A DNA stretch of 64,000 nucleotides from Microbulbifer aggregans (GCF_020524005.1 NZ_JAIVKK010000001.1:248001-312000), one strand, 5' to 3'; positions 42,545 through 52,241 are shown, counted from the stretch's first letter. Notes: generated by a model not told the origin, from the sequence alone. Numbers and translations: made by a program.

Positions 42545-43248
42545 CAGAGTTCTCCTTCGTCAATTTTCTGGTTCAGTGCACGCCGCGCCATACGGGTCAG
42601 CCCAACCAAAGCTACGACGGCCAGTAAAAAGCCGAGCCCATACAGCGCCCACTCAACGGGCGTACGGGAATCGCGTGCCGTCCCAATGCTGGCCAGGTCC
42701 CCGGCGATGGAGCCCACGTAGACGTTGTGCACCGTGATCGGAATAACCCCAAGGAAATTACCGAGTACAAAATCTCGTAGGCGCAGCGGGGTGAGGCCAA
42801 AGAAATAGTTCGACAGCTTGAATGGGAACAGGGGAACGAGCCGTGTGAGCATCACCATTCGCCAGCCTTCATCGCGCACCACCTCGCCGAGGTTCGCGGG
42901 CTTTATCCTGGAGAGTATCCAGTTTGAGGCCCGTTTGCCAAACAGGTAGCGGGAAATGAGGAATGCGATGGTCGCTCCAATCACTGTTCCCAGCACAACG
43001 TAGATGGTGCCTTTGATGACCCCAAACACGAATCCTGCGCCCATGGTGAATATCACCCCGGGCATCATGAATACGATCGCCACCGCAATGAGTGCAATAA
43101 ACCACAGGCTCGCTTCCCAGCCGCGGCTATTCAGCCACTGGATGAGATCGAGAATTCGATCATCCAGATCGAAATAGTGCAGGGTGGCGAGTACGGCTGC
43201 CACCGTAGCGGTACTGATTACGAGGAGCCAGATGGGAGAAAACTTCAC
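42544..43248 (-). CDS. TVP38/TMEM64 (VTT domain) membrane protein
   Basis: A 234-residue protein with about six membrane segments and the VTT/DedA-like core: FMMPGVIFTMGAGFVFGVIKGTIYVVLG, IGATIAFLISRYLFGK, and VPLFPFKLSNYFFGLTPLRLRDFVLGNFLGVIP with the re-entrant loops. Relatives move or scramble lipids across membranes. It is the first gene of the operon with the glycosidase, glycosyltransferase and phosphodiesterase, which fits handling of a lipid-linked substrate. The C-terminal end is short and charged. Confidence 0.85.
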   Translation of the reverse strand: MKFSPIWLLVISTATVAAVLATLHYFDLDDRILDLIQWLNSRGWEASLWFIALIAVAIVFMMPGVIFTMGAGFVFGVIKGTIYVVLGTVIGATIAFLISRYLFGKRASNWILSRIKPANLGEVVRDEGWRMVMLTRLVPLFPFKLSNYFFGLTPLRLRDFVLGNFLGVIPITVHNVYVGSIAGDLASIGTARDSRTPVEWALYGLGFLLAVVALVGLTRMARRALNQKIDEGEL

Positions 43249-43447
43249 GCTTTTGCTATCTGCGCCGGTTGCGGTATCAGTGCTGTTGAATCGGGGTGTT
43301 CATGACAGTTACGTGAGCACCTGATTTTTACAGCGTTCTTTCAGAAGACTAGCCAATCCCGAATAATCGTGACCGGTATTTATTCTTCGTTATTTCCAAT
43401 AGAAATGTTTCCGCGGTATGTAATGAAATTTGCGCATGAGTTGTGCA

Positions 43448-44770
43448 TCAGCTGTGTGGCCATAGCCACAGGACGGCAAGGCTTGCGATCACCGGCAACG
43501 CAAAAAATACGAGTACCTTTCCGAAAAGCCTGCGGCCACCGAGAACACCAGCGATTCCAGCTTTGAAAACCAGGTTGGAAAGGCAGGCAACGACGATCGC
43601 GCGCCACGCCGTTCCGGCCTCTAGTGCACCGGATTCCGCCAGGTTGGCCGCAGATAGAGTGATGGCATCCACATCGGTTGTGCCGGAAATGAGTGCGACA
43701 CCGTAGATCCCCTGATTGCCGTAGTAATCCTTGGCCGCTGCGATAGCCACCAGAACCACCGCATAAATGGCACCAAACAACATTGCAGGACCGAGCGCCG
43801 CGGGGTTTTCCGGTGGCGGCATTGCGTGCTCTTTATCTTTTACCCACCGGTAACCCAGCAGGCATACCGAAAGGCTTACCACCAGCAGCACCAGTAGCGG
43901 CGGTACCAGCTTCGGAAGCATCCGCGGTGCCACCACTGCGATCTCGACGAAGATGCGAATAAACATGCTGGTGGAGGCGATCAGTATCACCAGTGCGGCA
44001 AGACCAGTGGCTTTCTCCGCATTGCGCGCCTGCCGGGCATAGGTAGCCGTGGTGGCGGTAGAGGAAATAAGGCCGCCGATGAGACCGCTGAGGACGGTGC
44101 CTGCACGCGCGCCCACCATCTTGTAGGCGACGTAGCCCCCGAGGCCAATGCCGACAATAAGCACCACCAGAAGCCAGATGGAGAACGGGTTGAGTACGCC
44201 ATAGGGACCAAAGTTTCGATTCGGCAGGACGGGAAGGATAATGAGTGAAATAACCGCAAATAGCATGACCGAGCGCAATTCCTGCTCGGAGATCTTGTGT
44301 GCGAACTCGTGCATGCCTGGTTTGAAGTGCAGCAGTACGGCAATGGTGCCACCCACCGCAACGCCTACGGTCTTGTCGCCAAGGACAATGTAGGCGCCCA
44401 GCATAAACACCAGCAGGGCGGTCACTTCAGTCGTAATCCCTATGTGCTCTCCGTTGCCTCGTAATCGCTCGACATTGCCGAGAAGGATCAGCACCGTTAC
44501 GGCCAACAGTCCGATGAGTAGCACCCAGCCCATCCCCTGATTCAGGCTGATGTGCGCAGTGAGCGCTCCCAATAATGCAATAAGTGGGAAGGTGCGGATG
44601 CCGCCAATTCGGTCGGTCGTGCGCTCACGCTGCAGTCCGATGAGTAAGCCAAGGCCCAGTGCAATGGCAAAGGACGCAATACTCTCGGTGTCGACCAGAG
44701 GCGGCAAAGTTACCGGGGAAGGTGAAATGTTATTCATTGCCTGAATCAGTATTACCGGAAATTCAGCCAT
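43448..44770 (-). CDS. MgtC/SapB and DUF4010 membrane protein
   Basis: A 440-residue protein with about twelve membrane helices. The N-terminal part carries the MgtC/SapB pattern: IALGLGLLIGLQRERTTDRIGGIRTFPLIALLGAL and ITTEVTALLVFMLGAY. The second half matches DUF4010: GGLISSTATTATYARQARN, LLFGAIYAVVLVA-like helix, YGVALISGTTDVDAITLSAANLA. MgtC-like proteins are linked to magnesium stress and ATP synthase control, but this long fused form is uncharacterised. Start choice is uncertain (ATG at 44770 or 44737). No magnesium riboswitch was recognised upstream. Confidence 0.82.
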   Translation of the reverse strand: MAEFPVILIQAMNNISPSPVTLPPLVDTESIASFAIALGLGLLIGLQRERTTDRIGGIRTFPLIALLGALTAHISLNQGMGWVLLIGLLAVTVLILLGNVERLRGNGEHIGITTEVTALLVFMLGAYIVLGDKTVGVAVGGTIAVLLHFKPGMHEFAHKISEQELRSVMLFAVISLIILPVLPNRNFGPYGVLNPFSIWLLVVLIVGIGLGGYVAYKMVGARAGTVLSGLIGGLISSTATTATYARQARNAEKATGLAALVILIASTSMFIRIFVEIAVVAPRMLPKLVPPLLVLLVVSLSVCLLGYRWVKDKEHAMPPPENPAALGPAMLFGAIYAVVLVAIAAAKDYYGNQGIYGVALISGTTDVDAITLSAANLAESGALEAGTAWRAIVVACLSNLVFKAGIAGVLGGRRLFGKVLVFFALPVIASLAVLWLWPHS

Positions 44771-44969
44771 TGCCACATGGTGCACTCATATCTGGCGTAA
44801 GGTGTCCGAAACTTATGCGACATGGTCCACCGAAGCGTGTGCCAAAAAAACGGTGTCGCCGCAGCAAAATTCGCAGCAGTGCGCCTCCAGGCAACTCTTC
44901 AAGACATGTTTTTTATCATTGTTGATTTCGCCTTTGTCCTGGTTTTTTTGTCATTCGCCGGCTGCGTGT

Positions 44970-46354
44970 TTAGAACCGGTATTGAACGGTGAGCTCGGTA
45001 AAGTGCAGGTCGTCATCAGGGCCGGTTTCATTCATAAACGCCTCTGGTTTACCAATGGTGTGAATGGCGGTAAAAACCAGGCCGCGGCCGAAGGAGTATT
45101 CGGCTGTAAGAGATAAGGTCGTGGCGGCAAAGTGCTGGGTACTGCCGTTCGGTGCGCGCAGGATTTGTCCGGCGGGACTGTAGAGGCCATCGGCCGTTTC
45201 CAATCGCCAGAAGAAGTTCAGGTCTGCGGTCAGGGACCAGGCCGCGGCAGGCTGCAGGTTGATAAAGGTGTGAAGGTTGTAGAAGTTTCGCGCCCGAACA
45301 CCGCCGCTTCGGAGAAGTAATTGCCCCGGGGAAAGAGGGGGTTGAAGGTGCCGAGGTCCGAATCATCGGGATCGTCGTCACCGCTTGCAATATTGATGCT
45401 CAGGCGCAGTTCCGGATTCCACGCATGATCCTTCCAGCGGTACGCGGTTTCTGTGGCGAGGGTCCAGGCGTGGATATCGCCACCATTGAAGGTTCCTGTC
45501 TGGTACAGGGTCTCCCAGTTCCAGTGCCAGTTGCCCTGACGGCCCCAGGCGCGAGCGCCGAACGAGTGCCGATTTTCACTTCCAGCCCCCTGTACGAACA
45601 GTGCATCGTCATCTTGATAGCCCAGGTAGTAAACGTCCAGTTTGCCGGGAAAATCAAACGCTGGCACCGTGGCGTAGGCGCCCCAGAGCGCAAAGCGATC
45701 GCTGGTTCCGTCGTCGAATACGCCAGGATTATCTTGTCGCGGACGGGTCGCCAGGACATCCAGTCGCCATGCCTCGGTGGGCGCGAGTATCCGAACGCCA
45801 TCAAACGTACGTCGAACGTTGGGTCCTTCGCGGACGTCTACCAGGCGTCCAGACCCGAGAACAATTTCCTGACGGCCCACGCGAAGGGTATGAAATTTAT
45901 TTTCTCCGGTTGCAAAGGAAATATCCGTAAACAGATTTTGCCAGCTGAGCTGATCTTCGTCGACGGGGCTCGGGCCCTCTCGTCGCCCGGTTTCCAGCGC
46001 GCTGGTCAACTGCCCGAATAGCCTGAATCGCTTGTTCCAACGCAGATCCGCGAGCAGGGCGTAGCGTTGAAACCATGCGCCATGCTTGTCCTGGGGCGCC
46101 TGCCCGAAGGTCGGGTTGTTGGTGTACTCGTAGCGCTGCCGGACTTCGCCACCTACAGAGACATACCCGCGATCTAGATTCGCCAGCGGAATCGCTTTCC
46201 AGCAGTAAGGCCAGCAATATGACGGTGATTCAACTAGGGCTGAATAGTCTTCTTCAAACCGCAATTTCTCTAACGCTGGGAGATTATCCGCATGTGTTGT
46301 GCCGGCGATTAACACCGCGCCAACGTAGAGTGGTACTTTATTGAGCGATTTCAC
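44970..46354 (-). pseudogene. Alginate-export-type outer membrane porin, frameshifted
   Basis: The gene starts with GTG at 46354, giving a signal peptide (KSLNKVPLYVGAVLIAGTTHA), then beta-strand sequence of the alginate_exp porin family (YVSVGGEVRQRYEYTNN, KRFRLFGQLTSALETGRREG, HTLRVGRQEIVLGSGRLVDVREGPNVRRTFDG). The frame breaks near 45288-45296. One frame ends in TGA at 45230; the shifted frame continues NFYNLHTFINLQPA and runs to the proper aromatic end VQYRF. Adding one base in the run GGGCGCG, as in a GPRNFY motif, gives exactly 462 codons. It is either a real one-base deletion or a sequence error. Confidence 0.82.
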
Positions 46355-46471
46355 ATTGCCGTCCGCTTGCCGATCGCATGTGAATCGCAACCCGTTCGGC
46401 TTGCCACAGCTGGGTATTCATTGCAGTGTGCCATCGTCTGCGGGAGAGGCGCCCGATATGTTGTCAGTTGA

Positions 46472-48076
46472 TTACCTTGATCGATCCGGCGCGAGCAAGT
46501 GTGTCACAACGGGCGTTGTGCCCGGGCGCTGGTATTTGAGTGCCTGTTGCTGGATCTGCCCATCGAGGATCGACGTCCTCTGATGGTGGCGCATATGGGC
46601 GACCCATGATTCCTCGATAAAATACTCAAGCATCCTGCCCGGAATCGCGACATCCTCGAACAATCCCCATGCGAAGGCGCCATGTCGTTCCCGTGACGCT
46701 TTCAGGTGCAGCATGGCCTCGATAAAAGCATCGGTGTCTGAGGGTGCGATATCGTATTGCACTGTGACCATCACAGGCCCCCGGTCCAGCGCAACTTCAC
46801 TGGCCACAACCGGCTGTGGCCAGTAGCCACTGGGGGCGTGATTCAACTGATCGCTTTGCAACAATTTGAATCGCCACGTCAATAGTGTGGCGAGGGTGGC
46901 ACCGGCCGCAGCGATTAGTTGTGCGCCGGGTATGCCAATTTTGGATGCCACCTGCCCCCAGAGGATGCTGCCCAGCATCATTGCGCCAAAGAATATGGTG
47001 ATATATATCGACAGGCCTCTGGCCCGCACCCAGTCGGGGAGTGCCAGTTGGGCCGAGATGTTCAGGCGGGACAGCACGGTAATCCAGCACATTCCGGCGA
47101 GCAGACTTGCAGCAATGGCGGCATCGGTGCGTTTTAGGAGGGCCAGAACAACGAGTACAAGTACGGTTCCGAGGGTGCCCAGTGCCGCCAGCTGATCGGC
47201 GGAAAATTTTTTGGTCAATTTTGGCAGGAAGAGAGCGCCGATGACCGCGCCAACACCTACGGCAGCGAGAATGAGCCCGTACAGTTGTGGGCCACCTTGC
47301 AGTTCCTGACGAGCAACCAGTGGTAACAGGGCCCAAAAGGCGCTTACGAATAGAAAAAAGGCCACCGCGCGCACGAGGGTTGCGCGCATTGCTGCGCTGG
47401 CATGAACATAGCGCAGGCCGGCGCGCATGGCGTTGAGAAAGCGTTCTGCTGGCAGGTCGCTTGGTGGAGGTGCTGGGGGGTTCCACCAAAACAGAGCCGC
47501 TAGCACAACGAGAAAGCTGACGGCGTTGACAAGGTAGGGCCAGGCGATGCCGATGGTCGCAATGATGGCACCGGCCACTGCTGGACCTATAGCGCGGCTG
47601 ATATTGACGCCGACACCATTCAGCGCGATCGCGGATTGCAGTTCAGGACGAGGAACCAGCTGAGGCACGATTGCCTGCCAGGCTGGCGCTACAAATGCTG
47701 CACCAGCACCATTGAGAAAGGTAAAGAGCAATAGGATCGCAGGCGTAGCCCGCTCGGAGAGAACGAGCCCCGCAAGCACCAGCGTGTTGAGAAACAGCAG
47801 TGCGGTTACGGTGATCAGGAGTTTGCGACGGCTGATGAGATCCGCAAGTGCACCCGCCGCGAGGGCGAACAGAAATACGGGTGCACTGGTTGCGGCCTGC
47901 ACCAAGGCAACCATCAAGGGTGATGGCGAGAGCGAGGTCATTAGCCAGCCGGAGGCCACTTCGTGCATCCATGTGCCAATATTGGATATCACTGTCGCCG
48001 TCCACAGGATCGCGAAAGCGCTGTGGCGAAACGGTTCCCAGGGGGAGCGGCTGTCAGTGCTGTCGTCGGTCGTCAC
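46472..48076 (-). CDS. MFS_3/EntS-type exporter with C-terminal soluble domain
   Basis: A 534-residue protein. Twelve membrane helices carry the MFS_3 pattern (FRHSAFAILWTATVISNIGTWMHEVASGWLMTSL, PVFLFALAAGALADLISRRKLL, GPAVAGAIIATIGIAWPY). A C-terminal cytoplasmic domain (VMVTVQYDIAPSDTDAF, ERHGAFAWGLFEDVAIPGRMLEYFIEESWVAHMRHHQR) is typical of this branch and resembles an antibiotic-monooxygenase-like fold. The GTG at 48076 is the likely start, with AGGGGA upstream, 17 bases after the amidohydrolase stop; the frame open to 48541 overlaps that gene. It is the third gene of an operon. The substrate is unknown. Confidence 0.83.
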   Translation of the reverse strand: MTTDDSTDSRSPWEPFRHSAFAILWTATVISNIGTWMHEVASGWLMTSLSPSPLMVALVQAATSAPVFLFALAAGALADLISRRKLLITVTALLFLNTLVLAGLVLSERATPAILLLFTFLNGAGAAFVAPAWQAIVPQLVPRPELQSAIALNGVGVNISRAIGPAVAGAIIATIGIAWPYLVNAVSFLVVLAALFWWNPPAPPPSDLPAERFLNAMRAGLRYVHASAAMRATLVRAVAFFLFVSAFWALLPLVARQELQGGPQLYGLILAAVGVGAVIGALFLPKLTKKFSADQLAALGTLGTVLVLVVLALLKRTDAAIAASLLAGMCWITVLSRLNISAQLALPDWVRARGLSIYITIFFGAMMLGSILWGQVASKIGIPGAQLIAAAGATLATLLTWRFKLLQSDQLNHAPSGYWPQPVVASEVALDRGPVMVTVQYDIAPSDTDAFIEAMLHLKASRERHGAFAWGLFEDVAIPGRMLEYFIEESWVAHMRHHQRTSILDGQIQQQALKYQRPGTTPVVTHLLAPDRSR

Positions 48077-48093
48077 CGGGTCGATCCCCTGGT

Positions 48094-50109
48094 TCAGAAC
48101 GCAAAACAGGAACAGCCAAGCACGCCCCAGAAGTGGCGAGGATTTCGCACCGGTATCGGGGAGTTCCACGCAATCTGATGATTGTGGCCATGAAGGCCAC
48201 ACGCAGAGGCGCACCCGTCTGTACAGGCGCGCATTGGTTGCCGGCGGCTCGACGAGGTCGCGGTTGCCGCTGATTGTCGCATGGCCGGTGAGGGTGTGCT
48301 GTTGACCGGGCTCCAGTCCGGGCTTGCCGGGGGCAGGGGAGGATCGAACTTGGCGAATGGACCTGCCGCGTAAACGATCTTGCCGCCAACGATAGTCAGC
48401 TCGGAAACGATTTGCCGGATCGCTGCGTCGGGAACGTTGAAATAGTCTGCGGACAACACGGCAAGATCCGCGTACTGGCCAGGTGCGAGCGCGCCTTTGA
48501 CGGTCTCCTCGCCAGAAAACCACGCCGAGCCCTGTGTCCACAGGCGCAGGGCGGTAGCCCGGTCGAGAATATTGTCACGGTCATACAGCGAAAGTCCGCC
48601 GAGGGTCTTGCCGGTGGCAAGCCAGTAAAGCGCTGTCCAGGGATCGTATGAAGCTACGCGAGTGGCGTCGGTACCAGCGCCTACCGGAAGATCCATAGCC
48701 AACATTTTTGCGATTGGTGGTGTGGCCTTCGCCGCGTCTGCACCGTAGCGATCGACAAAATACTCCCCCTGGAATGCCATTCGGTGTTGTGTGGCGATGC
48801 CGCCACCGAGTGCCTTGATCCGTTCGATATTGCGCTCACTGATGGTTTCCGCATGATCGATGATGAAACGCGTCTTAAAGGGTGTTTTGCCATTAACCCG
48901 CTCGAACAGGGTGAGAAAGCGGTCGATCGATTCGTCGTAGGTGGCGTGAATGCGAAACGGCCAGCCATTTTCTGCCAGCAGTGTGACGATCGGCTCCAGC
49001 TCCTTCTCCATGGTTGGCGCGAGATCCGGGCGCGGCTCGAGGAAATTTTCGAAGTCGGCGGCAGACCAGGTGAGATTTTCGCCACCGCCATTCATGCGCA
49101 ACATGTCAGAGCCTGCGCCCGGTTCGGTCATCGCCACCCAGCGCTCGTAGTCGTTTAATTCCGATCCCGCTTTTTGCGCAAACAGGTTGTAGGCAATACG
49201 CACGGTTAGCTGTTTGTCATTGTCCAGCTTTTGTACCACCTCATAATCATCCGGATAGTTCTGGCCGCCACCGCCGGCATCGATCACGGAAGTGATACCG
49301 AGGCGGTTCATCTCGCGCATGTAATGCCGGGTGGAATTGATCTGATCCTGCAGGGGCAGCTTGGGGCCTTGTGACAGCGTGGAATAGAGAATTAGCGCTG
49401 AGGGTTTGGCGATCAGCATTCCGGTTGGATTACCTTGCTTGTCCTTCTCGATGACGCCGCCGGGAGGGTTGGGGGTATTGCGATCAATGCCGGCGGCTTT
49501 CAGTGCCGCGCGATTAAGGAGTGCATGGGAATACAGATGCAGGATAAATACCGGCGTATCCGGTGCGGCTTTATTGATTTCTTCCAGCGTGGGCATGCGG
49601 CGCTCGGCAAACTGGAATTCAGACCAACCTCCCACTACCCGAACCCACTGGGGTGCCGGGGTGCGTGCTGCCTGCTGCTTCAACATTTTCAAGGCATCGG
49701 CAAGGGAGGGGACATTCTCCCAGCGCAATTCCATGTTGTAATTGAGGCCACCACGAATCAGGTGTGTATGACTGTCGTTCAGGCCGGGGATAACCCGTTT
49801 TCCGTCCAGATTGATTACGCGGGTTGTACTGTTCGCAAGCGGCATGACATCTTTGTCGCCGCCCGTTGCCAGTACTACGCCCTGGCGGATGGCGATCGCG
49901 GTGACTTCCGGCTTCTGCGGATCCTGGGTAGTGATTTTGGCGTTATGCAATACAAGATCTGCCACGCGGTTTTCCCCTCCCTGGGAGCTGCCTGCAGCAA
50001 AAGGTCCAAGCAGTGCGAACATGCCGAGTGCTGCGGTGTTTTTCACGACCTTACGGCGGGTTATCGCGTTATGGGGTAAATCGCCCGTTTTCTTTTCAGG
50101 TTTGTTCAT
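48094..50109 (-). CDS. Tat-exported amidohydrolase with Cys-rich tail
   Basis: A 671-residue protein. The N-terminus has a twin-arginine signal (ITRRKVVKNTAALGMFALLGPFAAG). The amidohydrolase_3 (YtcJ-like) domain has GKRVIPGLNDSHTHLIRGG, GVIEKDKQGNPTGML, FIIDHAETISERNIERIKALGG and VGAGTDATRVASYDPWTALYWLATG. A C-terminal extension of ~70 residues ends in a conserved-looking Cys/His-rich tail (CTDGCASACGLHGHNH, FWGVLGCSCFAF) that may bind metal. Tat export suggests a metal is loaded before transport. It lies 14 bases after the isochorismatase-like gene and 17 bases before the MFS gene. Confidence 0.82.
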   Translation of the reverse strand: MNKPEKKTGDLPHNAITRRKVVKNTAALGMFALLGPFAAGSSQGGENRVADLVLHNAKITTQDPQKPEVTAIAIRQGVVLATGGDKDVMPLANSTTRVINLDGKRVIPGLNDSHTHLIRGGLNYNMELRWENVPSLADALKMLKQQAARTPAPQWVRVVGGWSEFQFAERRMPTLEEINKAAPDTPVFILHLYSHALLNRAALKAAGIDRNTPNPPGGVIEKDKQGNPTGMLIAKPSALILYSTLSQGPKLPLQDQINSTRHYMREMNRLGITSVIDAGGGGQNYPDDYEVVQKLDNDKQLTVRIAYNLFAQKAGSELNDYERWVAMTEPGAGSDMLRMNGGGENLTWSAADFENFLEPRPDLAPTMEKELEPIVTLLAENGWPFRIHATYDESIDRFLTLFERVNGKTPFKTRFIIDHAETISERNIERIKALGGGIATQHRMAFQGEYFVDRYGADAAKATPPIAKMLAMDLPVGAGTDATRVASYDPWTALYWLATGKTLGGLSLYDRDNILDRATALRLWTQGSAWFSGEETVKGALAPGQYADLAVLSADYFNVPDAAIRQIVSELTIVGGKIVYAAGPFAKFDPPLPPASPDWSPVNSTPSPAMRQSAATATSSSRRQPMRACTDGCASACGLHGHNHQIAWNSPIPVRNPRHFWGVLGCSCFAF

Positions 50110-50123
50110 TGCACATTTGGTGA

Positions 50124-50747
50124 TTAACTGGAAGTAAGTTGTGAGTAGCTGGTCATCAGGTTGCGGTAATCAGAGATGTGGTTATTCAGCAGGCTTCCCA
50201 GTCCCTCTACATCATTGCGCCAGTCACGATGCAGCTCGCACGCCACGCCGAACCAAGTCATCATCTGCGCGCCGGCCGCTGTCATGCGGTTCCATGCCGC
50301 ATCTCTGGTGAGTGCGTCAAAGGTGCCGGAAGCATCCGCCACCACAAATACGTCAAACCCTTCTTCAAGCGCAGAAAGCGCAGGAAATGCAACGCAGACT
50401 TCCGTTACGATTCCGGCAATCAACAGTTGCTTTTTACCAGTGTCTTTGACGGCTTTGACGAAGTCTTCGTTGTCCCAGGCGTTAATCTGACCAGGCCGAG
50501 CAATGTATGGCGCGTCGGGAAATATCTCCTTGAGCTCCGGTATCAGGGGGCCATTCGGCCCGTCTTCGAAACTGGTCGTCAGAATGGTGGGTAGCTTGAA
50601 ATATTTCGCCAGGTCGGCCAGTGCCAGTATGTTGTTTTTGAACTTGTCCGGGCCTATGTCGCGAACCAGTGACATCAGGCCGGCCTGGTGGTCGACCATA
50701 AGTACGGCAGCATTTTCCTTGTCGAGTTTTACGTAGGGCTTACTCAT
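50124..50747 (-). CDS. Isochorismatase-family hydrolase, YcaC-like
   Basis: A 207-residue cysteine hydrolase. Asp19 in VLMVDHQAGLMSLV, a Lys in the middle of the chain, and the catalytic Cys in LLIAGIVTEVCVAFPALSALEEGFDVFVVADASG are in place. The ending AWNRMTAAGAQMMTWFGVACELHRDW is typical of YcaC-type members, whose substrate is unknown. AGGATGCG precedes the ATG. It is the first gene of an operon with the Tat amidohydrolase and the MFS exporter, which may form a small hydrolysis-and-export route. Confidence 0.87.
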   Translation of the reverse strand: MSKPYVKLDKENAAVLMVDHQAGLMSLVRDIGPDKFKNNILALADLAKYFKLPTILTTSFEDGPNGPLIPELKEIFPDAPYIARPGQINAWDNEDFVKAVKDTGKKQLLIAGIVTEVCVAFPALSALEEGFDVFVVADASGTFDALTRDAAWNRMTAAGAQMMTWFGVACELHRDWRNDVEGLGSLLNNHISDYRNLMTSYSQLTSS

Positions 50748-51172
50748 CGTCGCATCCTGATATTGGGCCTGGTGCGCAACACTTAAGCGCCCGGGGCAAA
50801 TAGATTTGCAGTTAAAGTATGGAAGTGTTGGGCGCCAGGTGTTCGGCCCGAATTCTGAGCCTAGCAGGTATTTTCAGGATGACTTGGCCAAGGTTAGAGC
50901 TGGCGACAGTTGTGTCGTATGGGGGCATCACCCTGTTGGGTGCCGGCCATGGAATCTCTCGTCTGGCGACGATTACGGTATCAGTGGCGGTTTCGCTCTA
51001 TGTGTACGGGTTGTGGTTGGTGCGCGAAAACCCGAGAAGCAGTACTGTTGGCCATACATTTAAACTGTGAATCGCACGATCGAAATGGCCTCACCTAGAG
51101 GAGAGGGCAGGAGAGGGGGAGCGGGTGATGTTTAGCGCCCTGGTTCATCGAGCACAGGGCGCAGATGATGCG
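50748..51172. other. Spacer with no supported gene
   Basis: About 425 bases between the isochorismatase-like gene and the lipoprotein stop. It must hold the promoter of the isochorismatase operon. An 83-codon open frame at 50819-51070 on the plus strand has one hydrophobic stretch (ATITVSVAVSLYVYGLWLV) but no ribosome site and no recognisable family; it could be a decayed membrane gene. No RNA gene is seen. Confidence 0.45.
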
Positions 51173-51754
51173 CTAGCGGATTTCCCCCAGGCGAGCCTGT
51201 ACCCGGCCCGGCCAGATGGTATCTCGAAGCAGCGGTCCAAAAGTGAGGTTGTTGGTCTCCACCAATGCCTTGAATTCCCCTAGTGCCGTTGCTTCGCCAC
51301 CGCAAGCATCGGTGGCCTGGAAATCGAATTCTCCACCACCGCTGAAGCCGACAAAATAACCCCCGAGATACTGTACCTGGCCGGCTTCCGCATCAAAGGT
51401 CAGGTTCTCTGGGTCTCCGGGCGTGAACTGGAATACGGTCTTTTCCGATGCCGTGATGTCATTGATGTGACTGATGCTATAACGGTCCGGCTCGAATACC
51501 GAAAGCAACAGGGTGCAGCCGGGGCGCGTCGGTGCAGACTTGCTGCTGAACATGAATACGTCTTTCCCGTTGCTGTGACCGGTAAAGGTCGTGGCATCTG
51601 TGTGGTGGCCGTTGGCCACCTGAATATGGATTAGTGCCAGACTGCGGTTAGGATCTTCATAGTCGACCCCCATCATTTTGTTGTAGCCCTTGTTCAGCGC
51701 GCTGCAGCCAGTAAGCATCGCGGCCGTGGCCACTGCCAGAATTATTTTTTTCAA
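51173..51754 (-). CDS. Lipoprotein of unknown function
   Basis: A 193-residue protein. The TTG at 51754 is the start: GGGGGA lies just upstream and the product begins MKKIILAVATAAMLTGC, a perfect lipoprotein signal with lipid on Cys17. The mature part (SALNKGYNKMMGVDYEDPN, FTGHSNGKDVFMFSS, GYFVGFSGGGEFDF) is beta-rich and matches no family I know. Longer frames upstream lack a signal peptide. It is a single gene. Confidence 0.7.
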   Translation of the reverse strand: MKKIILAVATAAMLTGCSALNKGYNKMMGVDYEDPNRSLALIHIQVANGHHTDATTFTGHSNGKDVFMFSSKSAPTRPGCTLLLSVFEPDRYSISHINDITASEKTVFQFTPGDPENLTFDAEAGQVQYLGGYFVGFSGGGEFDFQATDACGGEATALGEFKALVETNNLTFGPLLRDTIWPGRVQARLGEIR

Positions 51755-52241
51755 GAGTTTTCCCCCGTGGTTGTTATTGGTGGTAAGCGAAAAGTGGGCG
51801 ATCAGCCCCTGTCGGCCGTCAGTGCCTGTATGCGTTTCTGCACGTGAGGCAGTCAGACGGTTCCACCGGGGAACTCGCCAAACGCTTGTTCGTAGGTGTC
51901 CAATGTATCCCGCTCGAAACCACACTGCTTGAAGACCCCTGGTTGCTATCTCTTACGGGACAGGGGGGCAGTGTGTGCCCGTGGCTACTTTGGATCAAAG
52001 TTCCAAGAAATAGATTTTTGGCGCGAAATTATTTTTAGGGCAAGTGGTTTGAAAAAAGGTACGTCGAAAACGTGATGTATTTCACGTGAGTGTTGGCGTG
52101 GATGTGGGAGGTGGGAATTAACTTGGCTTTGCTCTCACGGGATGAGGGGGCAGGGATTAGCTTCGCTTCGCTCGCTGGTCTCCGCGCTTGCGCGCTCCGG
52201 CTCGAATGGGGGTTCCCATCCAAATCTGTCCCAGCACCATA
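51755..52241. other. Spacer upstream of the lipoprotein, with a partial tRNA-end repeat
   Basis: About 490 bases without a supported gene. It includes a GC-rich stretch at 52147-52220 with several short hairpins (CTTCGCTTCGCTCG; CGCGCTTGCGCG). A 12-base sequence GGGGCAGGGATT at 52147-52158 repeats part of the tRNA-Ser 3' region at 52284-52295. No promoter could be fixed with confidence. Confidence 0.4.

Noticed and set aside
44780-44969. A magnesium riboswitch upstream of the MgtC/DUF4010 gene
   Set aside because: No ykkC-, ydaO- or M-box-like conserved blocks could be recognised by eye.
48077-48541. N-terminal extension of the MFS_3 exporter
   Set aside because: It overlaps the end of the amidohydrolase, is Arg-rich and unlike the family; a GTG with a good ribosome site at 48076 gives the normal start.
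50819-51070. An 83-codon plus-strand frame as a membrane protein gene
   Set aside because: One hydrophobic stretch but no ribosome site, no family and poor codon pattern; kept only as a possible remnant.
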